Positions 1-5,590 of a DNA stretch of 5,708 bases are shown piece by piece. The notes under the pieces were generated by a model that saw nothing but the letters and a program-made list of their open reading frames with translations, made no database searches and was not told the DNA's origin. Each line of letters opens with the position of its first letter. The first letter of the stretch is position 1. Made by a program: the position numbers and the translations under genes. Origin of the DNA: Burkholderiales bacterium (GTDB lineage Bacteria > Pseudomonadota > Gammaproteobacteria > Burkholderiales > Burkholderiaceae_C); the NCBI GenBank assembly GCA_006227785.1, contig SBFU01000124.1, positions 1-5,708 on the forward strand. Direction: 5' to 3'.

Positions 1-263
1 AGCACCTGCTCCGTGAAAATGGGTACGCCTGCCGTTTCTTCTTCGAGGATGATCTGCAACAGGATGCTGCGGGTCAGGTCTTCGTTGGTTTTGGCGTCAC
101 GAACAACAAACGGCTCGCTGTCCATCACCAGCGCCTTGACCTCGGCCAGAGTGATGTAGGAAGAGGTGTCGGTGTCGTACAGGCGACGGTTGGGGTATTT
201 CTTGATTACCCGCACAGCAGTCCGACTGGCGTTGCTGCTGGCTTCGGCCTTGCTCTTTTGCAC
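1..263 (-). CDS. phaR: PHA synthesis repressor PhaR, 3' end cut by window edge
   Basis: Reading the minus strand from 263 gives 87 codons plus two bases, open to the window edge, so only the N-terminal part is present. PhaR proteins bind both DNA and polyhydroxyalkanoate granules and repress phasin genes and often their own gene until polymer accumulates. The DNA-binding PHB/PHA accumulation regulator N-terminal domain is visible at about residues 17-77, with the signature KKYPNRRLYDT (21-31), then YITLAEV (36-42) and DLTRSILLQII (62-72). The granule-associated C-terminal domain should lie off the left edge. I chose the GTG at 261-263 because AAAGAG lies 5 bases upstream and the protein then begins QKSKAEAS, as in related PhaR proteins. 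An in-frame ATG at 324-326 would add 21 residues but has no ribosome binding site. Identity is strong; only the start is uncertain. Confidence 0.93.
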   Translation of the reverse strand, partial: MQKSKAEASSNASRTAVRVIKKYPNRRLYDTDTSSYITLAEVKALVMDSEPFVVRDAKTNEDLTRSILLQIILEEETAGVPIFTEQV

Positions 264-292
264 TGGTACTCTTTCCCGGAAGGTGGATCGCG

Positions 293-312
293 GCGCGCCG
301 CTGGCGGCGCGC
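293..312 (-). promoter_or_regulatory. GC-rich hairpin in the phaR leader
   Basis: Perfect 8-bp inverted repeat, GCGCGCCG (293-300) and CGGCGCGC (305-312), around a 4-base loop. It lies between the candidate phaR -10 box and the phaR ribosome binding site, so it would form near the 5' end of the phaR transcript. No T-run follows on either strand, so it is not a standard terminator. An effect on mRNA stability or translation is inference only. Confidence 0.4.
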
Positions 313-324
313 AACTGTGTCCCC

Positions 325-330
325 ATTCTA
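325..330 (-). promoter_or_regulatory. Candidate -10 box for phaR
   Basis: The minus strand reads TAGAAT, five of six matches to the sigma-70 -10 consensus, about 60 bases upstream of the GTG start. No recognisable -35 hexamer is found 16-18 bases further upstream, so the promoter would be weak or dependent on an activator. If transcription starts near 318, the alternative phaR ATG at 324-326 would not be transcribed, which agrees with the GTG start. Confidence 0.3.
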
Positions 331-351
331 GAAACCCTGGCTGACACCACG

Positions 352-372
352 GGCATGGGTTAACCCTGTGCC
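352..372. repeat. Palindrome GGGTTAACCC, candidate operator upstream of phaR
   Basis: A perfect 10-bp palindrome occupies 357-366. It is flanked by GGCA (352-355) and TGCC (369-372), which are complementary but offset by one base. The centre lies about 43 bases upstream of the inferred phaR transcription start, a common position for a regulator site. PhaR is known to autoregulate in Cupriavidus necator, so autoregulation is one possibility. The match to any known site was not tested. Confidence 0.3.
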
Positions 373-402
373 TTGGCTGAGGCGCATGACGGGACAGCCC
401 AC

Positions 403-432
403 AAAAAAAGGACCGCCTCACGGCAGGTCCTT
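403..432 (-). terminator. Rho-independent terminator of the tRNA-Val unit
   Basis: On the minus strand AAGGACC (432-426), a bulged T (425) and GCC (424-422) pair with GGC (417-415) and GGTCCTT (414-408) around a GTGA loop. An uninterrupted run of seven Ts covers 409-403. This is a textbook intrinsic terminator 32 bases past the tRNA CCA end. A smaller GGGG/CCCC hairpin (442-455) sits between it and the tRNA. There is no T-run in the plus direction, so it works one way and should also keep tRNA transcription out of phaR. Confidence 0.9.
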
Positions 433-463
433 GGTCTGCTGGGGGACGATGCCCCGAATGCAA

Positions 464-540
464 TGGTAGGCGCGATTGGACTCGAACCAACGACCCCCAC
501 CATGTCAAGGTGGTGCTCTAACCAGCTGAGCTACGCGCCT
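464..540 (-). tRNA. tRNA-Val, anticodon GAC
   Basis: The 77-nt minus-strand sequence folds as a full cloverleaf. The acceptor stem is AGGCGCG paired with CGCGCCT, followed by discriminator A and an encoded CCA (466-464). The D-arm has TAGCTCAGCTGGTTAGAGC. The anticodon stem CCACC/GGTGG encloses loop TTGACAT, with anticodon GAC at 506-504. The T-arm contains GGTTCGAGTCC. GAC reads the valine codons GUC and GUU. The body is nearly identical to the E. coli tRNA-Val(GAC) from memory, differing mostly in the acceptor stem. It has its own promoter and terminator, so it is a single-gene unit between relA and phaR. Confidence 0.97.
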
Positions 541-559
541 ACATCGATTCGAAGCTGGA

Positions 560-588
560 ATTATAGCACGCCTGTCGAGGCGCTATTT
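560..588 (-). promoter_or_regulatory. Promoter of tRNA-Val, overlapping the relA 3' end
   Basis: A perfect TATAAT lies at 565-560 on the minus strand, 19 bases before the mature tRNA 5' end, which allows a start near 553 and a short leader. At 17-bp spacing the -35 position (588-583) reads AAATAG, which is the last lysine codon and stop codon of relA; it matches the TTGACA consensus poorly. The -10 box is convincing and the -35 is not. Confidence 0.65.
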
Positions 589-593
589 GCGCC
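579..593 (-). repeat. Small hairpin spanning the relA stop codon
   Basis: GGCGC (593-589 on the minus strand) pairs perfectly with GCGCC (583-579) around the 5-base loop AAATA. The relA stop codon TAG occupies 585-583, so it begins in the loop. No T-run follows, so a strong intrinsic terminator for relA is not seen here; relA transcripts may read into the tRNA unit or end by Rho. Confidence 0.35.
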
Positions 594-2886
594 TGACCAC
601 GCGCACGCCGGGAACGTCGCCGACCACCGCCATGGCACGGGCGACCTGGCGCGCATCGCGCACCTCAATGGTGAACGTCATCCACGCAACGCCCTTGACG
701 GACTGGGTCTGTACACCGATCACATTCATCTTTTCACGGGCAAACACGTCGGAGATGTCCCGCAGCAAGCCCTGGCGGTCCTGTGCCTCCACAGCGACAT
801 CCACCGGGTAGAGCGTCCCTTCGTCAGGCTTGCTGCCACCCCACTGAACCTCGATCACCCTGTCGGGGTTCTTGCGCATGAGGTGCGCAAAGTCGGCGCA
901 GTCGGCGCGATGGATGCTGACACCCTTTCCACGCGTGACAAACCCGGCAATGTCATCGGGTGGTGCCGGGCGGCAACAGCGGGCCAACTGGGTCATCAAT
1001 GACTCAACGCCGACCACCAGCACACCGCCCGGAGCGGCCGACGCGGGCTTGCGCGAGCGCTTCAGCCAGGGCGCCTCTTCCGCCGGATGGACAGGCTCGA
1101 TCGGGCGCAACTGCGTTTCAATCGCCCTCAATGACAGCTCGTCTTTGCCAACCTGCTCGAACAGCGCCTGCGACGAAGACAGGCCCATGGTCACCGCCAG
1201 ATCATCCAGCTTGAGGGCGGTCTTGCCTTCGCGCTGCAGCAGTTTCTCCACGGCCTCGCGACCACGCGCCACCGTTTCTTCGAGCGCCTGGGCATTGAAC
1301 CATGCCCGCACCTTGCTCTTGGCACGGTGACTGACCAGGTAACCCAAGTCTGCGTTGAGCCAGTCCCGCGAGGGCCCCCCCTCCTTGGCTGCGATGACCT
1401 CCACCGTCTGCCCGTTCTGCAGCGGTGTGTTCAACGGCAGCATGGCGCCATCGACACGGGCTCCACGGCAGCGATGCCCAAGGTTCGTGTGGACGCTGTA
1501 GGCAAAATCGACCGCCGTGGCACCACGGGGCAACTCCACAATGGCCGCATCAGGGGTCAACACATAGATGCGATCATCAAACAGGCCCTGCGCCTGACCG
1601 CTGAGATCGCGCTCCCAGGCCAACAGCTGCCGCAGCACGGCAATCTTCGCGTCGTAGTCGGAGCTGGCCGATACACCGGCGTAGCCTTTGGTCCCCGCCT
1701 CCTTGTAAGCCCAGTGGGCCGCCACGCCGTGCTCGGCATGGTCGTGCATGTCCTGGGTACGGATCTGGATTTCGAAGGCCCTGCCCTGCTCGTCCCGAAC
1801 CACCGTGTGCAAGGACTGGTAACCATTGGCCTTTGGTTTGCCAATGTAGTCGTCGAATTCGTCAGGAACCGGGACGTAACGCGCATGAACGTGGGCCAGC
1901 GTTGTGTAGCAGTCGTCGATGCGAGGGACAATCACACGCAGTGCGCGGATGTCGAACACCTGCTCGAAATCGAGTGATTTGCCACGCATCTTTCGCACGA
2001 TGCTGTAGATGTGCTTGGGTCTGCCCTGTACCGACGCCTGCACGCCCAGCGCATGCAACTCGCTTTCCAGCGCCTGCCGCACCTGTTCGACGTGTGCCTC
2101 ACGTTCGACCCGCTTCTCATCCAGCAGCCGCGCCACCTGCTTGTACACCTGTGGCTCCAGAAAGCGGAAGGCCAGATCCTCCATTTCCCACTTGATCTGC
2201 CAGATGCCCAGCCGGTTGGCCAGGGGCGCGAACACCGTCAGGGATTCACTGGCTATGGCCTCACCGGGATCTCCCTTGCTGGCGGCAAAGTAGCGCAGGG
2301 TCTGCAGCCGGGAGGCCAGGCGCAACATCACGACCCGCAGATCGCGCGAAAAGGCCAGCAGCATCTTGCGCACGTTCTCGGTCTGGCTGGCCGCCAGTTC
2401 GGAAACGGGGGTCTTGGCGGCCGACACCACATGGAGCGCCAGCTCTTGTGCCGCGGCTCTCTCCTCCTCTTTTTTCGCCTGGGCCTGCGCAGATTTCAGA
2501 CGCGCTTGTCGCTGCAATTGGACGAGCTTCGTGGTCTCGACCGCCAGCTGGGCAAAGTGTTCGCCAAATGCCTTTGCAATGACCTCCTGGGGCCGGTTCA
2601 GGTGCTGACAGGCATAGACAAGGTAACACGCCGCCTGCATGGCTTCAGAACCGCCGATATCGGCGAGGATCTGCGCCACAGCATCCGCGTGGGCCAGTGT
2701 GTTTTCACCGGTGTCAAGCACCTCTGTCGCCAGCAGGGGTTCCGCGAAGGCCCGTGCACGCGCCAGCGCATGGGCCTGCTGCGGCAGGCTGTCCGCCGTG
2801 GCCACCACGATGGCGCTGGCGTTCTTGGTTGTCGGTGTGTTTGCCAGGGCAGAAGCGCCGGCATCTGGCAAGCTATCGTGCGTCAC
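583..2886 (-). CDS. relA: RelA, (p)ppGpp synthetase with inactive hydrolase domain
   Basis: This 767-residue protein of the long RelA/SpoT family transfers pyrophosphate from ATP to GDP or GTP to make the stringent-response alarmone, normally on ribosomes carrying uncharged tRNA. Domain order: degenerate HD domain (about 50-205), synthetase (about 250-395) with GRPKHIYSIVRKM (288-300), FDIRALR (311-317), PKANGYQSLHT (351-361) and FEIQIRT (371-377), TGS (about 437-498), conserved-cysteine region (C637, C638, H659, C663), and ACT (about 692-766). EFDD at 343-346 is the EXDD signature of synthetase-only RelA, where SpoT and Rel have RXKD. The HD motif aligns as V90, Y91, Q94, H95 instead of H, D, E, D, and the later D and H become S192 and Q195, so hydrolysis should be lost. 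A charged Ala/Lys/Glu stretch lies at 132-150. The start is GTG, overlapping the upstream hydrolase stop. Confidence 0.96.
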   Translation of the reverse strand: MTHDSLPDAGASALANTPTTKNASAIVVATADSLPQQAHALARARAFAEPLLATEVLDTGENTLAHADAVAQILADIGGSEAMQAACYLVYACQHLNRPQEVIAKAFGEHFAQLAVETTKLVQLQRQARLKSAQAQAKKEEERAAAQELALHVVSAAKTPVSELAASQTENVRKMLLAFSRDLRVVMLRLASRLQTLRYFAASKGDPGEAIASESLTVFAPLANRLGIWQIKWEMEDLAFRFLEPQVYKQVARLLDEKRVEREAHVEQVRQALESELHALGVQASVQGRPKHIYSIVRKMRGKSLDFEQVFDIRALRVIVPRIDDCYTTLAHVHARYVPVPDEFDDYIGKPKANGYQSLHTVVRDEQGRAFEIQIRTQDMHDHAEHGVAAHWAYKEAGTKGYAGVSASSDYDAKIAVLRQLLAWERDLSGQAQGLFDDRIYVLTPDAAIVELPRGATAVDFAYSVHTNLGHRCRGARVDGAMLPLNTPLQNGQTVEVIAAKEGGPSRDWLNADLGYLVSHRAKSKVRAWFNAQALEETVARGREAVEKLLQREGKTALKLDDLAVTMGLSSSQALFEQVGKDELSLRAIETQLRPIEPVHPAEEAPWLKRSRKPASAAPGGVLVVGVESLMTQLARCCRPAPPDDIAGFVTRGKGVSIHRADCADFAHLMRKNPDRVIEVQWGGSKPDEGTLYPVDVAVEAQDRQGLLRDISDVFAREKMNVIGVQTQSVKGVAWMTFTIEVRDARQVARAMAVVGDVPGVRVVRRK

Positions 2887-2899
2887 GCACCTGCTCCTT
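2883..2899 (-). promoter_or_regulatory. relA ribosome binding site and GTGA stop/start overlap
   Basis: AAGGAG at 2899-2894 is a near-perfect Shine-Dalgarno sequence, 7 bases ahead of the relA GTG (2886-2884), and lies inside the last codons of the hydrolase gene. The hydrolase TGA (2885-2883) shares two bases with the GTG. This fixes the relA start and suggests that ribosomes finishing the hydrolase help start relA. Confidence 0.85.
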
Positions 2900-3827
2900 G
2901 TCCCTTGGCTTCCGCGAGGAAATCGCGGACCACCGCCACCTGGTCAGGGCTGACCAGGGTGGGCGCATGCCCTACGCCCGCAAACTCCACACAGCGGGCA
3001 CGAGGACCACGACGCGCCATTTCGTGTGCCGTAGCCTCGGTCAGCAAGTCGGACAGGCTCCCGCGCAGGAGCAGGACAGGCAGGCGGATGGCCTCGTAGG
3101 CGGCCCACAGACCCTGCTCGGCCGCCGCCACCATCTGGGCCACCCGGTCAGGATCCGATACCGCGAGCATGGCCCTGAGCGGGAGGGCAATGGCAGGGTC
3201 GTAGTGCAAGTGCCAGCCGTCGTCCTTGCGCCTGAGCATGGGGCGCGACAGGATTGCCCATTGCTGTGGGGTGTGGGGCCCGAAACCCTGGGAGATGGAC
3301 CACAGGTAATCAAAGGCCGCCTGTTCGGTTACAAAGACCGGGTCGAGCCCCAGATAGGTACCGATGCGATGCAAGGCTTCCTGGCGGATCGCGGGACCGA
3401 CGTCGTTGAGCACCAGTCTTCGCAGCCCGGTGTCCGGCATGGCAGCCAAGCCCAAACCGATCAGGCCACCCATGCTGGTGCCGACCCAGTCCAGCGGCAC
3501 CGCAGGATCCTGGGCTTGCAGATGCGTCATCAGACAGGCCAGGTCGGCCACATAGGTCGGGACCTGGTACTGCATGGGGTCGGGCAGCCAATCGCTGTGC
3601 CCGCGACCGGCGACGTCGACAGCGATCACCCTGTGATCGGAGCACAGCGCTGCGGCCAGTGTGTCAAAGTCGCGCCCCTGGCGCGAGAGTCCATGCACGC
3701 ATATCACGGTCGAGCGCGGCCGCTTTGCCTGGCAACTCCAGTCCCAGTACGCCAGGCGCCGCGCAGCGCGCCCCTCCTCTGCTGCTGGCAGTTCAAAGTG
3801 ACAAAGCGTGGGTTGCTGCATGCCCAT
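2883..3827 (-). CDS. Alpha/beta-fold hydrolase upstream of relA
   Basis: This 314-residue protein has the layout of alpha/beta hydrolases. The oxyanion-hole strand and turn are VICVHG (41-46). DVAGRGHSDW (71-80) follows the third strand. The nucleophile elbow GTSMGG (116-121) places the serine at 118. A variable cap runs about 145-225. The likely acid is D260 in RGSLSD, and the catalytic histidine is H287 in GVGHAP. All triad residues are present, so it should be an active esterase, lipase-like or C-C hydrolase; the substrate cannot be read from sequence. No signal peptide is seen, so it is probably cytoplasmic. AGGGA lies 4 bases before the ATG at 3827 and 10 before an in-frame ATG at 3821, so the start may be two residues shorter. 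It overlaps relA by four bases and is divergent from bdhA. A role in PHA or hydroxybutyrate-ester turnover is conceivable only from the neighbours. Confidence 0.88.
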   Translation of the reverse strand: MGMQQPTLCHFELPAAEEGRAARRLAYWDWSCQAKRPRSTVICVHGLSRQGRDFDTLAAALCSDHRVIAVDVAGRGHSDWLPDPMQYQVPTYVADLACLMTHLQAQDPAVPLDWVGTSMGGLIGLGLAAMPDTGLRRLVLNDVGPAIRQEALHRIGTYLGLDPVFVTEQAAFDYLWSISQGFGPHTPQQWAILSRPMLRRKDDGWHLHYDPAIALPLRAMLAVSDPDRVAQMVAAAEQGLWAAYEAIRLPVLLLRGSLSDLLTEATAHEMARRGPRARCVEFAGVGHAPTLVSPDQVAVVRDFLAEAKGQGAGA

Positions 3828-3971
3828 GAAATCCCTGAAAGTGTCCGCGATAATGGAACGGCGGTGAGGCGCTGGATGGGGTCGAGGTCATTGCAGACAC
3901 CCTGTCCGACGACCTTGCGCCTGGCCGCCCATGTTTTACTGGATCTATCGTAAATGAACTGGAGCCCCCAC
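3828..3971. promoter_or_regulatory. Divergent intergenic region between hydrolase-relA and bdhA
   Basis: These 144 bases must hold the promoters for the minus-strand hydrolase-relA pair and the plus-strand bdhA unless transcription enters from elsewhere. Weak candidates only: CATTAT on the minus strand (3855-3850) and TATCGT on the plus strand (3946-3951), neither with a fitting -35 box. I see no strong dyad, riboswitch-like fold or sigma-54 GG/GC element. The assignment rests on gene orientation. Confidence 0.45.
3961..3964 (+). promoter_or_regulatory. Ribosome binding site that sets the bdhA start
   Basis: GGAG lies 7 bases before the ATG at 3972. The in-frame ATG at 3954 has no Shine-Dalgarno sequence and would add MNWSPH ahead of the usual MLxxKxALVTG N-terminus, so 3972 is preferred. 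Confidence 0.8.
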
Positions 3972-4742
3972 ATGCTTGCGAACAAGACCGCCCTCGTCAC
4001 CGGATCCACCAGCGGGATCGGTCTGGGTATTGCCAAGGCCCTGGCCCGCCAGGGAGCCAATATCGTTCTCAATGGTTTTGGTGATGTCGAGGGCCCGAAA
4101 TCGGAGATTGCAGCATTGGGTGTGCAGGTGGACTACCATGGCGCGGACATGAGCAAGGCGTCCGAAATCGAGGACATGATGAAGTTCGTGTCCGCGCGCT
4201 TTGGCCGCACCGATATTCTGGTGAACAACGCGGGTATCCAGCACGTGGCACGCGTCGAGGACTTTCCGGTTGATCGCTGGGACGCCGTCATTGCCATCAA
4301 TCTGTCCAGTGCCTTTCACACCACACGACTGGCCCTACCCGCGATGCGAGAGGCCAACTGGGGACGCATCATCAACGTCGCCTCGGTCCATGGGCTGGTG
4401 GCTTCGGCCGAGAAGTCGGCCTATGTGGCGGCCAAGCACGGCATCGTCGGTTTGACCAAGGTCACGGCGCTGGAAACCGCACCGACCGGTGTGACCTGCA
4501 ATGCCATCTGCCCTGGCTGGGTGCTGACGCCCCTGGTCCAGAAGCAGGTGGATGCCAAGGCGGCTGCGCTGGGCCTGTCCAACGAAGAGGCGAAGAAGGT
4601 GCTGTTGGGCGAGAAGGAGCCGTCCATGCAGTTCACAACACCTGAGGAACTGGGTGAGCTTGCCGTGTTCTTCTGTTCTCCCGCCGCCAACAACGTACGG
4701 GGTGTGGCGTGGAACATGGACGGCGGCTGGGTGGCCCAGTGA
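3972..4742 (+). CDS. bdhA: D-3-hydroxybutyrate dehydrogenase (SDR family)
   Basis: This 256-residue short-chain dehydrogenase should interconvert D-3-hydroxybutyrate and acetoacetate with NAD (EC 1.1.1.30), the step after depolymerisation of polyhydroxybutyrate. It shows the Rossmann motif TGSTSGIG (10-17), NNAG (85-88) and the catalytic S138, Y151, K155 in the SDR pattern. Residues described as substrate-binding in the Pseudomonas fragi enzyme all have counterparts: Q90, H140, K148, W183, Q192 and W253. The stretches VLNGFGD, HGLVAS, KSAYVAAKHG and CPGWV are typical of this subfamily, and length is close to the usual 260. It is cytosolic, usually a tetramer. It is transcribed away from the hydrolase-relA pair and appears to stand alone, ending just before a hairpin. 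Confusion with another SDR is unlikely given the full substrate pocket. Confidence 0.95.
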   Translation: MLANKTALVTGSTSGIGLGIAKALARQGANIVLNGFGDVEGPKSEIAALGVQVDYHGADMSKASEIEDMMKFVSARFGRTDILVNNAGIQHVARVEDFPVDRWDAVIAINLSSAFHTTRLALPAMREANWGRIINVASVHGLVASAEKSAYVAAKHGIVGLTKVTALETAPTGVTCNAICPGWVLTPLVQKQVDAKAAALGLSNEEAKKVLLGEKEPSMQFTTPEELGELAVFFCSPAANNVRGVAWNMDGGWVAQ

Positions 4743-4750
4743 CCCGAGGT

Positions 4751-4771
4751 TGCGGCCGGACGTCGGCCGCA
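4751..4771. terminator. Hairpin between convergent bdhA and SIMPL genes
   Basis: TGCGGCCG (4751-4758) and CGGCCGCA (4764-4771) form a perfect 8-bp, very GC-rich stem with a 5-base loop. It fills most of the 29-base gap between the bdhA stop (ends 4742) and the SIMPL stop (starts 4772). It is symmetrical, so it could mark the 3' ends of both transcripts. No T-run follows on either side, so classic intrinsic termination is not supported; RNA-end stabilisation or Rho-assisted ending is equally possible. Confidence 0.5.
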
Positions 4772-5590
4772 TCAGCGCATCTGGATCGACCCCGACACGG
4801 TGATGCTGACTGAGGATTTGCCTGGCTGAACCGGCACGGGGGCATCGGAAGCCGCGGCCCGCATCTCCATCGCCATCATGGGCGCGCGAGCCATCGGCAT
4901 GGTCTCATCTGCCGAGCTGATGCTGACTTCGCGCAAGTCGAATTCCTTGTACCCGAAGGCCCGGGTGATCTCGGCAGCCCGTGCACGAAAACGCTCGATG
5001 GCCTGCGCCTGAACGTCGGATTCCAGCTGCTGACGCGCCTTTCTTGACAGGGAGAAAGCCACCTGGGCCATAGTCAACGACTGAACGCGCCCGGCGGCGC
5101 GGGTGATGCGCTCGAAATCTCGACCTTCAAGCATCAGTTCAGTGGTACCACGCCAGCCCTGGATGCGGCCCTGGGTTCCATACCGTGGGTGCAGGCTGAA
5201 CTGCCCGGTGCGTACCTGAAGGGCATCGCCCTGCTCGAACTCGCGCACGACACGCAAAGCCGACTCCATCGCGACCTTCAGTTCATTTTGGACCGACGCG
5301 GCATCGGTTGCTTCCCGGGTGGTGTTGAGCGTCAGACTCAGCCAATCCTGCGGCACCTCAACAAAGCTGCTCGACGACAGATTGACCACCCTGGAGACAT
5401 CCGGAACGGCTTGCTGCACCTGGGCCAGCACCGAGGGCACTGCCCCAAGGGCCAGCACGCCCAGCAAACCGGAACCCACGGTGCCGATCATCCACTGCCT
5501 GCGCGTGGACTGAGCGCCACGGCCGTTGGGCAAGGCATCGGGCGGCAAAGCGTGACTGGAAGGCGACAGCAAGGCTTGAAGACACCTCAT
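4772..5590 (-). CDS. SIMPL/DUF541 domain protein with Tat-like signal
   Basis: This 272-residue protein matches the SIMPL (DUF541, YggE-like) family of exported proteins, whose precise function is unsettled; E. coli YggE is linked to oxidative stress. The mature part begins with the typical VVNLSSSSFVEVPQDWLSLTLN (68-89 in part), continues with the helix TDAASVQNELKVAMESAL (95-112) and ends with SSVSITVSGSI (259-269). The N-terminus has STRRQWMI (28-35), resembling a twin-arginine motif, a hydrophobic stretch (about 35-55) and a cleavage site after VLA (A56). Six methionines fall within 231-243, a Met/Ala-rich loop seen in relatives. The ATG at 5590 overlaps the upstream stop as ATGA, with no clear Shine-Dalgarno sequence, so coupling is likely. 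It converges on bdhA. Confidence 0.85.
   Translation of the reverse strand: MRCLQALLSPSSHALPPDALPNGRGAQSTRRQWMIGTVGSGLLGVLALGAVPSVLAQVQQAVPDVSRVVNLSSSSFVEVPQDWLSLTLNTTREATDAASVQNELKVAMESALRVVREFEQGDALQVRTGQFSLHPRYGTQGRIQGWRGTTELMLEGRDFERITRAAGRVQSLTMAQVAFSLSRKARQQLESDVQAQAIERFRARAAEITRAFGYKEFDLREVSISSADETMPMARAPMMAMEMRAAASDAPVPVQPGKSSVSITVSGSIQMR

Noticed and set aside
293..312. The hairpin as a Rho-independent terminator
   Set aside because: No T-run follows the stem on either strand.
264..326. Longer PhaR starting at the in-frame ATG (324-326)
   Set aside because: No ribosome binding site, the start codon overlaps the candidate -10 box, and the extra 21 residues come from the GC-rich hairpin region.
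206..508. 100-codon minus-strand open frame between tRNA-Val and phaR
   Set aside because: It begins inside the tRNA, passes through the terminator T-run and overlaps phaR in another frame.
373..1002. 209-codon plus-strand open frame across the tRNA and the end of relA
   Set aside because: It runs through the terminator, the complement of the tRNA and the relA ACT region; no real gene would fit this.
583..2886. Annotation as bifunctional SpoT/Rel
   Set aside because: The HD residues are replaced and the synthetase carries EFDD rather than RXKD, both marks of RelA.
2011..3099. 362-codon open frame on the plus strand opposite relA
   Set aside because: Same composition and position argument; the relA protein is fully conserved across this stretch, so this is a shadow.
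2697..3953. 418-codon open frame on the plus strand, antisense to the hydrolase and the 5' end of relA
   Set aside because: It lies opposite two well-recognised genes, has no domain-like sequence, is rich in Arg, Pro, Gly and His as expected of GC-rich shadow frames, and has no plausible ribosome binding site.
3954..3971. Upstream ATG as the start of bdhA
   Set aside because: No Shine-Dalgarno sequence in front of it, and the six extra residues precede the conserved N-terminus; the ATG at 3972 has GGAG at the right spacing.
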